Below are positions 43,010 through 53,579 of a stretch of DNA of 64,000 nucleotides, in pieces. Origin of the DNA: Trichobilharzia szidati (taxonomy: Eukaryota; Platyhelminthes; Trematoda; Strigeidida; Schistosomatidae); contig OX235271.1 of the NCBI GenBank assembly GCA_944472155.2, positions 94,687,256 through 94,751,255 on the forward strand, written 5' to 3'. Position numbers and translations under genes: made by a program. Below the pieces are notes generated by a model. The model did no database searches. It had not been told where the DNA came from and worked only from the letters and a program-made list of their open reading frames with translations. The first letter of the stretch is position 1, and every line of letters starts with the position of its first letter.

Positions 43010-43485
43010 TGAAATATTATTTACCTGAGATTAACACTAATCAGGTACTTGATTACTCTCAGTATAACCTTCTGCATCACATCACATGTTTGCTGTGCAA
43101 TAAATCAGCATGAATACCGAATTGATGGCTTTGTCTTTCACCCATTCTATCTCTATGTTTGAAAATCATTCAGTACTATTCTGCTTGAAGAAGTGTGCAC
43201 AATTCTTTTATTAGAAGTTAATTAAATAAGACATGCTATCAGCGCTAATATATAAACGCATAGTTTATATTGACAGTAAACGTAATTAATGTATGTATAA
43301 AACTTCACATAGACATATTATGAGGTATGCTTTATATATCGCCAAATTCTTTACTAAGAAAGACAGTACGTATGACAATGGGAAGAAGTATGACGCAATG
43401 AATGATAGACGACTAACTTTGATTAGGTGGAAGCCACATAGGAATCGACGAGCCATAGTATTTCACTACTGAGAAATTAAAAATA
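43010..43485. other. Non-coding spacer
   Basis: No feature was recognised. Confidence 0.35.
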
Positions 43486-43489
43486 ATTA

Positions 43490-43690
43490 AGAGGCATTGG
43501 TGGTTCAGTGGTAGACTGCCCAAAAATCACACATGTAGTCTAGTTTCAATTCCTGGCCGACGCACTGCAATAACTTGCTTATCAGTTAAAGACAGCAGGT
43601 TGGACATGTGGTTAGTAACCCCAGCTTGTAAGACAAACGCTACCACAGGTGTGAAAGCTTCACAGCTTAGTCTTGAAGCCCTGTGATTCA
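43490..43690 (+). mobile_element. SINE-C copy
   Basis: A-box-like TGGTTCAGTGG, a degraded B box (TTTCAATTCC), 'CTGGCCGACGCACTGC', then 'AACCCCAGCTTGTAAGACAA' and the tail 'CTTGAAGCCCTGTGATTC'. No TSD is certain. Confidence 0.75.
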
Positions 43691-43694
43691 GTCA

Positions 43695-44265
43695 ACATGC
43701 AGAGGTAAGAATTATAATTTGTTTACTATATTCTCCTATCTATTAGTTTACTCCCTCTTTATATCATTTCATTCAGCTCTTATCTCAGTTCTTTGTTTGA
43801 ATTCTGATGTGGAATTGACTATTTACTTACCTTTAGTGTATACAATAGAATGAAGATTTAATCCATTCAGAAAACCTGTAAGTCTTAAATTAATCTCTCT
43901 TTGTCAATCTGTTCATGGATTATACGATTCCGTGCTATATGCCATCTTAGAATTATTAATCTGATTAAAGCAACGATCAAGCTAGGTGCACGACCGTTTT
44001 CCAATTAGAAGCAGTGATATGCAAGCAGTAAGAATTTGTCACTGAGTCGCAACCTTGTTCCGTGTTGTGAAAGTAATCCACGTTGATTCGTCTTTCTTAT
44101 GAAGAATAATACTACTAATCAGATAAAAATTGAAGTTTGCAAAATTCGTTCACAATATTTGATTTTGAAGCTGTGTCACTGAATAGTTAAGGGTATAATT
44201 AATTCAGTAAGAGAATCTCATTTTATTAGTTTTTCATTTTAAGTTTGCAGGTCCTATCTCATCAC
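43695..44265. other. Non-coding spacer
   Basis: No feature was recognised. Confidence 0.35.
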
Positions 44266-44288
44266 ATGGAAATAAACACAAGATATAT

Positions 44289-44329
44289 AAGCGAACAATA
44301 TTGTTTTCAATTAGATCTTCTTCAGGCTT
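44289..44329 (-). ncRNA. Hammerhead-like motif, left arm of PLE
   Basis: On the minus strand: stem I AAGC/GCUU, core CUGAAGA, a very weak stem II (AGAUCUAAUU), GAAA, and a perfect self-complementary stem III AACAAU/AUUGUU with triplet UUC. The weak stem II makes activity doubtful. Confidence 0.45.
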
Positions 44330-44361
44330 TACTCTAATTTACATTTTCCAGCCGACCAATT

Positions 44362-44748
44362 TTGATTGCTCAAGTGAAAGATAAGCTACCTAGCTATGCC
44401 ACTTCGATGTGTATCTACAAATGTAGTTGCTCCTGTGGAGAAAGCTATATAGGGCGAACAACTAGACAGCTTAACAAACGCATTAATGAGCATCTTCCTT
44501 CATGGTTCGGAAAAGGTCAAATAAAATCCATACGAAGTTCTATTTTGGCTCATTTGATTGATAGCAGTCACCAAGTGGACAAAAATAGTGCTTTCAAAGT
44601 TATCTATCGTATTCCATCGAGTCTTTCGAATGGAATCAGAACCCGTCTTTTACACCTAGCCGAAGCTATGGGAATTCGAGAGGACAATCCTAGTCTTTGC
44701 ATGCAAAAGAAGTTTGTTCTACCTTTGTCTCTCCCTTGGCCTAGGTGA
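44362..44748 (+). pseudogene. PLE GIY-YIG endonuclease domain, intact core
   Basis: The frame begins without an ATG (5'-truncated element). MCIYKCSCSCGESYIGRTTR (about residues 16-35) contains the Cys motif, GIY-like IYKC and SYIG with the following Arg. LNKRINEHLPSWF follows, then IRSSILAHLIDSSHQVDKNS, FKVIYRIPSSL, RLLHLAEAMGIREDNPSLC, and the terminal LSLPWPR before a TAG. The domain is uninterrupted, so the loss of the RT is the only clear defect. It belongs to the same group as 27.9, 52.1 and 63.4 kb. Confidence 0.9.
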
Positions 44749-45072
44749 ATTCTATTCAAAACCCTCCCACCCTTTCTTATTTTCCATTTCCTTCGTACTT
44801 TTATAATATTTATTTAAACTCCTATTATCGTTCCACTTCACCTTTTAAGATTTGACCTAATTTATTTATACACTTATATACATATACTATCTTTGTTATT
44901 CTTATCACCTGCATAAACCTTATTACCAATACTTTGTTATCATTATAATCATCGTTATTAATTTCGTTCAAAACATTTACCACATTATTGTTATTATAAT
45001 TATTATTACTTGATTCCCAAAATCACCGTCATTGGTTAAAATTTTATATATAAATCTATGTAAATTAGAGTA

Positions 45073-45113
45073 AAGCCTGAAGCAGATCTAAGTGAAAACA
45101 ATATCGTTCGCTT
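45073..45113 (+). ncRNA. Hammerhead-like motif, right arm of PLE
   Basis: It has the same stems as the left arm, but the core reads CUGAAGC (A9 to C) and stem III has one change. It is probably inactive. Confidence 0.4.
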
Positions 45114-45129
45114 ATATGTCTTGTTTATC

Positions 45130-45795
45130 TGATACTTTAATGAATCCATTGGCCATAAACTGTAGCTGTTCTGATGACAAAAGCTGTGATTTTCCGTCTA
45201 AAATCAATTTTCTCTGTGAAGATGAATGAATTTTCTTGATGGTCAAAGAGTAAACAACTGATTAATGACGTTACAGAGGATCCAGGTGAGAATAAAATTT
45301 GAAAAAGACTGACTGGTCACTGAATAGTAAAGATTGGTATGTCGTTTATCGTTCTTAATGCTGAATGAATTCTGGTAGTCATGTCTTCAACATGGTTACC
45401 ATGCTTAGATAATTACCATCGCAGTGTACTTTCAATTACTGAGAAATTGTTGGAGGCAGTCAACGAGAAGCCATTAAATCACTGACCTGAAGACAAGATT
45501 ACGAGCCTGACTGCTGGATATTAATCAGCACTAAAGACTAGGCTGCATAACAATGTTCACCTCTCAGTCATCGATCAGTTTATCCATTATAGTCTTACAT
45601 GAAGTTTGTAGGAGCTGAAATAGATCAGTGGTAATATATTTGATCACCGCACTGGTCGGTGATAACTTGAATCATAGAGCTTGGGAAAACGGTTTGCCCA
45701 TAAGAGCCACAACAGCATGCGGCTTTCAGCTGATTGCCTTCAACCATCCGATACCAGTAAAGGTCATTTTGACAGATAACAATACTAATAAGGTA
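45130..45795. other. Mostly unassigned; possible tRNA-like SINE remnant
   Basis: 45615-45790 has an A-box-like TAGATCAGTGG and a GATAACTTGAATCA that might be a B-box remnant, followed by 'TTGCCTTCAACCATCCG'. I cannot link it to another copy. The rest is featureless. Confidence 0.3.
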
Positions 45796-45804
45796 CTTAA
45801 GATA

Positions 45805-45950
45805 TGTTTCAAGTTCGATCACAGATCGATGTCAGTTGGAGAACTACTGAAAACCAAGGAGTACTGGACGGCTATTTTGTCTTAGTTTGAGACTCTTCGG
45901 CAGCATGCACCTGCTGGAGTTCGAATCCAGGACCTTCCAGTTACATATTA
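45805..45950 (-). mobile_element. SINE-A fragment
   Basis: On the minus strand it has B-box-like AGTTCGAACTCC inverted, a hammerhead remnant and the tail 'TTCTCCAACTGACATCGATC'. The head and leader are lost (truncated near 45950). Confidence 0.75.
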
Positions 45951-45954
45951 AATC

Positions 45955-46607
45955 TTGAGAAATTAAGACTTGTGCAGTAAGATAAGATTCTAGCTTCCAA
46001 TTCAAAATCTTGTGCTTCTGTTTTGTCAATTTTCATGTGAACTGAAGTTTATGTTACTGATTATTACCCATGTATCTCTCTGGATGTACAAAACCTTAAT
46101 TCTAAAACTGCCCTGTGAAATCGACGGTCAGTAATTTTCCATACACCTATGAATAACTGTTAGAGACATCCGTGATTTGGATTCCGTTACCTAATGTTAT
46201 TTTAGCTGGAGTTATGTGTCAAGGATGCTTTAGGTTTAGCGGTCACTGAAATCAGTATATATATTTTTAGTACATCACCTCACTTAATCCATATGTATAC
46301 TATTTTAGTGTTGTTATAAAATCGTTTGCCAAACGTATGCAGTTTTCACGAATCACGTATTTTAAATGATCATGTTTCACTGCCATGTAGTAGGTAAGAC
46401 AACATTTCTACACCTTAAAGATTATCTCTAAAAGGCATACAGATTTTATGTTAGTGACACATTCAGTGAAAGTTATCGGAAGCAAATGAGGTACAACTAT
46501 CCACTAGCAAAGTGTTTCTAGACCATCAGATAAAATACGTTGCTAAGTTATTCAGAAAGGAAAGGATTATGAGTGAACTAGTTTTTAGGCACCATTATCT
46601 TAATGTA
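45955..46607. other. Non-coding spacer
   Basis: No feature was recognised. Confidence 0.35.
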
Positions 46608-46619
46608 TTTCAACAGCCT

Positions 46620-46848
46620 GTGCATCGAAGGCATAGCGGTTAGGACGCTCACCGACCATGCACATGGTCTGGAGTTCGATCCCCGGCCGACGCACTCCTT
46701 TACCTCGCTAAGCCAGAAATAATGCTGGTGAAGAGGAAAGGTTGGGCATGAGGCTAGCAACTCCATCCTGTAAAATAAACACTGCTACAGAAACTTCAAG
46801 CCACTAGCTTGAAGCCCTATATTCCACTGGGGAGAGTGAAGGAAAAAT
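46620..46848 (+). mobile_element. SINE-B with TSD
   Basis: The 12-bp repeat TTTCAACA[G/A]CCT is at 46608-46619 and 46849-46860. Head: AGGCATAGCGGTTAGGAC with B box AGTTCGATCCC. Body 'CTTTACCTCGCTAAGCCAG', tail 'CTTGAAGCCCTATATTCC' and a short A run. Confidence 0.92.
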
Positions 46849-47022
46849 TTTCAACAACCTAGCAACATGTCGTTTACCTTGAATCTCTTTAGTGGTGTCC
46901 ATTCTCTTAGTCTTCAGTAGTCAGTACAACGTCCCACAAATAATGACAAAGACAATCCGCAAGTCTGGATTTTATATATTTAGCATAAAAGGAATTATTT
47001 AAACATTCCTAATTTGTATTCG

Positions 47023-47200
47023 TGCGTCGGTGGCACAGTGGTAGAATGCACAAATGCGGTCTCTGGTTCGATCCCCAGCCGACACACTCCTTTACCTCGC
47101 TAAGACAGTAATAAGACTGGTAAATTGGGAAGGCTGGGCATGAGACTAGCAACCCCATCACGTAAAATAAACACCACTGCTACCGAAACTTCAAGTACAC
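47023..47200 (+). mobile_element. SINE-B, 3'-truncated
   Basis: Head 'GTCGGTGGCACAGTGG' with B box GGTTCGATCCCC, body 'CTTTACCTCGCTAAGACAG', and 'ACCACTGCTACCGAAACTTC', then it stops before the tail. There is a deletion inside the head relative to the copy at 46.6 kb. Confidence 0.85.
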
Positions 47201-47271
47201 ACAGAACGTATGGTCAATACAACCATAAAATAAATGATACTAAACAATTGAGTGACGTTTCAGTGTAGATT

Positions 47272-47560
47272 TCACCACTAACCGACACGATTTCTAGGAG
47301 TGTTGAAAACCAAGGACCACTGGATAGCTGTTTCGCTCCAGCTTAAGACTCTTCAGTAATGCGTGCTGATGACCCTACCAGTTTGCGAGGTCAGTCTTTT
47401 GACAATACAGCTGCTGGTTTGGAATTCAATGACATGTGAATCCTAACTTCTGTCAGTTTGTCATTTGACTCAACCTCGAACGACTGCCATCGATGTGTAT
47501 AGGCTTCAACCTAATATAGTGGACAATGACTTCTCATTGGAATTTCAGGAATAATTCCAA
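47272..47560 (-). mobile_element. SINE-A, old copy
   Basis: On the minus strand, tail and hammerhead remnants ('TGAAGAGTCTTAAGCTGGAG', 'CGAAACAGCTATCC') and a scrambled head and leader (to about 47560) can be followed. The B box is lost. No TSD was found. Confidence 0.6.
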
Positions 47561-47564
47561 TGTA

Positions 47565-48495
47565 GACTTCTTTATATGTTCGTGAATTTATATTCAACAA
47601 ATGTATGGGTTTCAGTGAATGAATTGTAGTCCAATCTTTGAGCGAATATATGAACACTATTAAGAAATAAACAAACGAAATGGGTATGATGGATGGAAGT
47701 TCAGATAAAAAAAATAGCAAAAACGGTAGTACAAAACAGCAACAGTGTGAGGTAAGTGAAGAACATTAAGAAGCGCAGAGAGACTGTTAAGTTATGGTCA
47801 TGATGAGACATGAAAATATGGAACGATTGCATCCATCAAGGAGTATAGAGGTTCAGGTAGACATGAAATGAATGCACTTTTGGGGATAGAGGTTACGTTT
47901 CTATGGCTACGAGGCATAATTGGATAACTTTAGGCAAATGGTTAGACAGAGAATGCATAACCACAACTGTCTTTTCTATTTAAATACGGTGTTCTTTTTC
48001 CACTTAATAGGATAAAATAAGTAATGTCGTTTAGTTACCTAGCTTCTCCCATTCTAGTATGTGCTATATAACTAGCTTTTCAAGAGCGGTTACGTTTGAA
48101 TACACACATATATGTGGCTGTCACCAATAACTTATCCTTAATGCACTTTGTCAGTATAAGTTTGGTTGTGAAATTAATATATAATCCTTCAGCCCTGAAT
48201 GTATGACCAGCAATCTGCGATATGCACTTGGACTTCACTCTTACGTGTAGCCTCTTCCTATTCACTGTATCAGGCATTATTCCATCGTTTCTTGTAGATG
48301 TTTATATTTTACGAAATAACTGTTTCATGATAGGATACCTCTCAGCTTCTGTATTTTCATATCAGTAATATCACCGGGAAACAAGAGCCTGTTTCTATAG
48401 CTGTGACAACGAAGTAAATTACGTTTACATTGTACAAGTATAGAGTTGTAGAGATACCTGTTCAAACTGGATTTCCTGAAAATAATTCCTTTTAC
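47565..48495. other. Unassigned, probably 3' side of the minus-strand PLE
   Basis: The frames on the minus strand (48277-48080, 48510-48325) directly follow the RT piece. FRKSSLNRYLYNSILVQCKR resembles the stretch after the RT palm in PLEs, so part of 48325-48510 is likely PLE coding. Left of 48050 nothing is recognised. Confidence 0.4.
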
Positions 48496-48499
48496 AGTC

Positions 48500-49190
48500 A
48501 AGTTCATCATTTAGGTAAACGGAACATCTGAAAATGGAATGATACCTTGGTACTCTTCTTCGCTAAAGAATTTAGTGACCAGATCAATACTACTGAAAAC
48601 TTCTATTAGATCCTGTTTATCAACATTATCATAATGAGCAACCTATTTATCGTCTATATAACGGCAATAATATTTAGATTTATTCAACATCTTTCTCATA
48701 GGATCGCTTTCCAGTTTTGCCAATAAATGAGAGTAGGACAGAAAAATCCACTGCAAACCTATCCGTCTGCCAATGGAACTCCCTGTTTGACATAAAGCAG
48801 ACCTTTCTTGAACACTCCTTCGAAAGTTCTTCTAATTTCACAGATGTAATCCCAACATTTACTTCTTGTTCTGCGAATTGCTCATACATGCAGTCAACTG
48901 TTTCAACAAGAACAGTGATTTGACATCTAACAATAATACAGTTTTATTTGTCAAGTTCATATTTTTAATGTTATCGACAGAAGTAAATAGACCTTTTATA
49001 TGACATATGATAAGTTCCCAATATAAGATCAGTAAATTGACGAGCCATTTAGCAATAAAATGATATGGCAAATTCGGCATTTCCAGAATACTGCATAGAG
49101 GAACTTCATGCTTACAGATTTTTGTCACGAAAGCTTTGAATGTTGACGTCTTAGGTAGATTTTCTCCGTTTAGTGACTTCATATTTACAA
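48500..49190 (-). pseudogene. PLE reverse transcriptase, catalytic part
   Basis: On the minus strand from 49182: KHEVPLCSILEMPNLPYHFI and AKWLVNLL (RT motif before the fingers-palm), then LLLDVKSLF near 48925 (motif A). The frame 48889-48680 has EVNVGITSVKLEELSKECSR and FMSNREFHWQTDRFAVDFSV (motif B region). After a frameshift, YYCRYIDDK near 48660 (catalytic YIDD) is followed by a stop, then KQDLIEVFSSIDLVTKFFSE and further. Stops and shifts make it inactive. It lies directly 3' of another PLE copy's end and terminal repeat (49195-49990, same strand). Confidence 0.88.
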
Positions 49191-49194
49191 TTAA

Positions 49195-49990
49195 TAGTGT
49201 TCTCTGAGCTGGTTAGTTTAGTTGCGGAGCTTTCGTCGTCCTTCTGGACAACATCTTCAGCGCAATATTTAGCATAAAGTGAAATGATTTAAATTTCTTC
49301 ATGAGTGATATAATTGCGTCTCCTGGTAACCATCTTTACATATGTATTGACCATTTTCTATTGACTTGGATTTTAAACTTTCTGGTCACCTGATTTACTT
49401 TTTATTAGTTGGTATATTTCGTCTATATTAACGTGTTTGTTAATTACATTTTCGTTTGAGTACCAGGCTTCTAGGAATTCCCTGGCACTTTTGGTGTTTC
49501 CTCTGTCTAAGATTTTGACATTATCCCAATCAAATTGATGACCATAATTGTCTATATGCATTGATATGAAAGAGTATATATCATGTCTTTTCACAGCTGA
49601 TTTGTGTTCCTGGATTCTGATTCGAAGGGGAAGATGTAATGTCTGTTACAGTTCATACAATTTATTTTGTAAATGGTATTAATTTTATCTCCTTTTTCTG
49701 TTGGATCTTTCGGTTTGCATAATATCGAATTAAGCGATTTGACTGGCTTGTGTGCTATATCTATATCAAACGGTTTCAGTATTCTAGCTGTTATTTCAGA
49801 GGTATTTCTCATGTATGGTAGGATGAATTTTGTTGTGGTCTTTGAAGATGGTTCTTTGTTGATGTTTTGATTCGACTTTAAACACTTTTCGATGAAATTT
49901 TGTGGATAGCTATTCTTTTTGAAGACAGTAGGTATTTTGCTTCCATTCTTTTCAACTCTGGAGTGCTACAGTGTGTTTGAACTCTTAACA
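49195..49990 (-). pseudogene. PLE C-terminal part plus terminal repeat
   Basis: On the minus strand: KKNSYPQNFIEKCLKSNQNI (about 49930-49860), KFILPYMRNTSEITARILKP, INTIYKINCMNCNRHYI near 49650 (start of GIY-YIG, then a break), and HIDNYGHQFDWDNVKILDRG with KSAREFLEAWYSNENVINKH (49555-49430). It ends near 49373, then the terminal repeat with a hammerhead (49222-49265). The YIG motif continues out of frame. The next PLE piece (RT) begins at once, so two copies stand head-to-tail around one terminal repeat. Confidence 0.88.
49222..49265 (-). ncRNA. Hammerhead ribozyme between tandem PLE copies
   Basis: On the minus strand: stem I UUGCG/CGCAA (perfect), core CUGAAGA, one extra U, stem II GUUGUCC/GGACGAC with loop AGAA (one G-U), GAAA. 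The minimal AGCU stem III and triplet CUC follow. Same plan as the motif at 38713-38770 but with unrelated stem sequences, which is strong evidence for a conserved structure. Confidence 0.85.
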
Positions 49991-49994
49991 AACT

Positions 49995-50800
49995 GACATA
50001 TCATTTAAATCTTTACTTCAACTTGACTTTAAAATTTGGAACAATCAGCAATTAAAAAAATCTTTATTTTCTTTTTTATAGTTCCATCTTTTCACAACTA
50101 CTATATCTTTATTTATAAGACTTACATTTGACATTGGTTTCCAGACGGCTTCCTTATACTGTCTTGTTAGGATACTTTTCATGTCATAGTGCTACTGTAT
50201 TGATAAGCTTAATCAATAACCGTACTCTTAAATCTCTCTAACTGACTTTTACAATACGATATTAAATTTCATATCTGATTTGGAAAGATTTTCGGACTAA
50301 ACCTCTGCCTCCAAATAATCAGTATTTACTTATATTTTCTTTCGATTGCTAAAAGAGCACAATAATAACAATAAAAGTAATAATGATAATAATAATTCAG
50401 AAAATGAATTATTGGAAAGTCAAAATCACAATCCATTATCTCTAATAATTGCATTTATGACAATGCTGATTGGATGTGTTGATACAATTCATCATCAATG
50501 GGTGCTGTTTAACGTACAAATTATTATTTTATCTCTTATATATTAGTTCATCTGAAAAAAAAGAAAATACAATCTTTATTCACTTATCCATCGAACTTCT
50601 CTAAATGAAATATTCAATCGAATCTGCTGATTATCAGGTTAGTGGGAAAAATAGTATTAGCAGTAGTAGTAGTAGTAGTAATATAATCCTAATTCTCAAA
50701 TTTGGTGATTGTAATGTGGGTGGTAACGTCAAATATATTCACTGCTGACTAATATGTGCACTTTATGCTTCAAGAATAATTTATTTAACTATCAGTCTTG
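49995..50800. other. Non-coding stretch with microsatellite
   Basis: An (AGT)n run lies at about 50663-50683 and AAT-rich runs near 50362-50395. The open frame 50346-50546 shows Asn-rich low complexity and is not credible. Confidence 0.45.
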
Positions 50801-50804
50801 ATTA

Positions 50805-51122
50805 TCAGTGACCTTAGGTTCTAGTAAGAAGCTGTGACCAGTAGGGTACAGTAGGTTGAAGATAAGGCAGTAACTCATCGAAGAAGACACTGCGAAATGG
50901 TCGCGCTATGTCGTGAATTAGCAGAAGTTAGAATACACGGGCCACTGGATCAGGTACCAGTGGCTGAATGGTCTACGGGCTTGCCTTGTAACCAGAAGGT
51001 CCTGGGTTTGCACCCTGGCGGTGAGTGCGTACTGATGAAGAGTCCCGGAGAGCTAGGACGAAACAGCTGTCCAGTACTCCCAGGTTTTCCAGTGGTTATC
51101 TAACTGATGTCAGCTCATTATG
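50805..51122 (+). mobile_element. SINE-A, long 5' form
   Basis: The extended leader ('GACCAGTAGGGTACAGTAGG') is followed by A box TGGCTGAATGG, a damaged B box (GGTTTGCACCC), and a hammerhead-like block with core AUGAAGA (C3 to A) and stem II altered (GUCCCGGAGAGCUAGGAC). GAAAC and the tail come after. The leader matches the minus-strand copy at 35187-35626. Confidence 0.88.
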
Positions 51123-51124
51123 AA

Positions 51125-51475
51125 ATCCACTATCCAATAAGACGAAGTTCGCTTTATCCGACGATACTGATTGCTTACAGGGTACTATAAAACCTACTTA
51201 ACAATTATAAATGGCTTTATTCAAAACAGTACACTTGATACAGTGTGGAATTCACAATTTGTAGTGAAATATTGTATCTGATTTTCTCTTCACATTATAT
51301 AACAATATTTAACGGGAAATTTACATAAATAATAATATAAATAAATATAATCAAGGGCCTGCAAAATATGTACGAGTGACACATTGATGGATGAGCTTCG
51401 ACATATACATCCAGTCCTATTAGCAAATGATTATCAATAAAACTTTATCAATTGTCACAGTAACTTGAAAATCCC
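51125..51475. other. Non-coding spacer
   Basis: No feature was recognised. Confidence 0.35.
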
Positions 51476-51479
51476 CATT

Positions 51480-52304
51480 CAGTCATATAAAAGAAAAGAA
51501 GGCGTTCAGCGAAGAGACTCTTTTCGGCGAATTCATTCACTGAGCTGTACAATCGCATATTTATACAATTTTGTTTGTGTGTGTGTACATTAGATTTATA
51601 AAGTCTAGATAATTATGTAATATAAGTATTTTTTGGCTTGGAGACAAACGTTAAGATGGAAAATAAAATAGAATTGATTAAGTGAATTGGATGACGAAAT
51701 ACAGTTGAGTAGAATTCAGATTAGGTCAGGTTGGCAACAGTGTTAATAAGTGGTGTTTAAAATCAAATAAGGGTGGGGTTAGAGAATAATACAGTTGAAA
51801 ATAAGTGAGTTAATCGGATGACGTAACACAGCTGACTAGAAATTGGACTTGGGTCAAGTTAGTTACATTGTTAATGAGGGTAGAGATTACAGAAGGGTGG
51901 GGTAGAGAATAATATAAATGAAGATGTGAAATAATAAAATGCAAGAGACAAAATAATACAATTAGTAAGACTGAAATCAAGAAAGATTACGTCCATTGTA
52001 GATTTAATGAATGAACGAATTTCTTTTGTATGCAGAGTTCAGGATTTAGCAGATGAATTGCCATTGCTTCTGCGATGTGGAGAAGTTTGATCCGTACACT
52101 GTTAGCAAGATTGCCTAGTATTCTGTAGATAACTTTGAAGTTTATTTCTGGTTTGACTTGGTGTCCAGAGTCAATCAAGTGTTCAAGGATCGAGCTGCGG
52201 GGGCATCGGTTTTCTCCCTTATAAAACCATGAAGGTAAATGTTCGTTGACACAATTGTCACAGTAAGGATATACCACATCTTGAAAAGACAGCTTCTGTA
52301 TCAA
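51480..52304 (-). pseudogene. PLE C-terminus and terminal repeat
   Basis: The frame 52304-51987 reads CVNEHLPSWFYKGENRCPRS, SILEHLIDSGHQVKPEINFK, VIYRILGNL, RIKLLHIAEAMAIHLLNPEL and ends SLNLQWT. It is the part of the PLE coding sequence after the GIY-YIG core, which is missing. The non-coding 3' region runs to a terminal-repeat patch at 51485-51570 (GAATTCGCCGAAAAGAG on the minus strand), shared with 18.55 kb. It stands head-to-head with the PLE at 52310. Confidence 0.85.
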
Positions 52305-52309
52305 AGGAA

Positions 52310-53000
52310 GCTATCTTTATTAACCTACCATTCAAGGGTGATCAAATCATGCAGTTGACAGCTCAAAGACTTCGGTCAGCCATCAAGTGCACATTCTACG
52401 CCGCATCTCTTTTTCTCACTTGCCGAACATTTTCGATCCCTGTACCTACGATTAAAGGACGAAATTCTGTGGACTCTACTTCAAACTGTATCTACAAGTT
52501 CACCTGCAGTTGCGGTGACATCTATACAGGCAGAACCAATAGAATGTTCCGAAAATGGTTATTAAAACATAGGAAATCCCAATGCAATTAATCTGGATAA
52601 AAATCCAGCATCATCCATTGCAAAGCACTTATTAATGTCAGGTCACAAAATCAATATTAGTGACTGCTTCACAATTATTTCACATAACTCTAATTCAAGG
52701 TTGGTTATTAAAGGTGATGGAGGCACTTAGGGTTAATCACATACATCCTAAACTGTGTGTACAAAAAACAACAGACTTCAACCTTCGCCTAGCATGGACT
52801 ACTTGACCTATTTAAATATGACTGGTCATTAGTATGTACTTTTGTTTTATATAACTGAGTAATTGTCATGCATTTTATTTTAGTTTATTATTGTGAACCA
52901 TGTTAGTTGTAAAGCGGTTGTAAAGAAGCTACGAAATGATATCATCTCGAGAAATTGGTCTTCTAAATGCCTTATTCATAAATAGTGACGACAATACATG
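52310..53000 (+). pseudogene. PLE linker and GIY-YIG fragment
   Basis: Frame 52349-52591 has QLTAQRLRSAIKCTFYAASL, TFSIPVPTIKGRNSVDSTSN and CIYKFTCSCGDIYTGRTNRM. The Cys motif is intact but YIG has become YTG. After the stop, other frames give KHLLMSGHKI-type and KNNRLQPSPSMDYL-type ends. 52840-53000 matches the 3' region of the copy at 24.6-24.8 kb. Dead, 5'-truncated. Confidence 0.85.
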
Positions 53001-53004
53001 AGTG

Positions 53005-53575
53005 GTGGAAAGAATAAAAAAGTACCGTTTATCTTCACTTTCTCAGTAAAAATTTCATACCTACCAATTTTTTCATCACATAAAATGCGTGCCAAATATG
53101 ATGTCATTGAGGCTTTAAACGTATTTGTCCAAGCATCAAGTCTTTTATAATTACTTCCTATCCAACCTGATGAGATGCATAGGGAAAGTTGTATATACAG
53201 AAAAATGTTCAGAGTTCGATAAGGTGCTATTAGCTTATTTCTTGTATGGGTTCAAATTTCTGTTCACAATGGTAATGATTAGCTGGTTTAGTGACACTTC
53301 ACTCGCCCTAGTGATAGCTTCTAGTTCCTTTCGCCATGCAAGAGAGTTCTTCTTAAGCAACCCAATGGAGGATTAATGGAAAACAATAAACAAAGAAAAG
53401 GTAGAATACAAGAATTAACCAAACTGCAAAAGTGGAAACTCAATGAAGCCAAATTGTTGTAACTTTTTCACTTAGACCACTAGGCGAAATATCTTTCTAG
53501 AAATTAACGTGATGCGAGAAGAGCAGAAAAGATCAGAGGAAAGATTTAATCCAAGGTGTTTAACACTCGATTTAG
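53005..53575. other. Non-coding stretch, nothing firm
   Basis: The frame 53125-53376 (VMISWFSDTSLALVIASSSF) has no family I can name. Confidence 0.35.
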
Positions 53576-53579
53576 TCTC

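Larger units (their letters stand above)
44271..45128 (+). mobile_element. PLE with inverted terminal repeats
   Basis: Arms of about 73 bp (44271-44345 and, inverted, 45058-45128) enclose a GIY-YIG coding piece and a T-rich 3' region. Both arms carry a hammerhead-like block. The order is inverted piece, 5'-truncated coding, 3' region, terminal repeat, the same plan as at 38.7, 55.8 and 58.3 kb. Confidence 0.88.

Noticed and set aside
50346..50546. Asn-rich open frame
   Set aside because: It derives from AAT/AAC-type simple sequence; no conserved motif.
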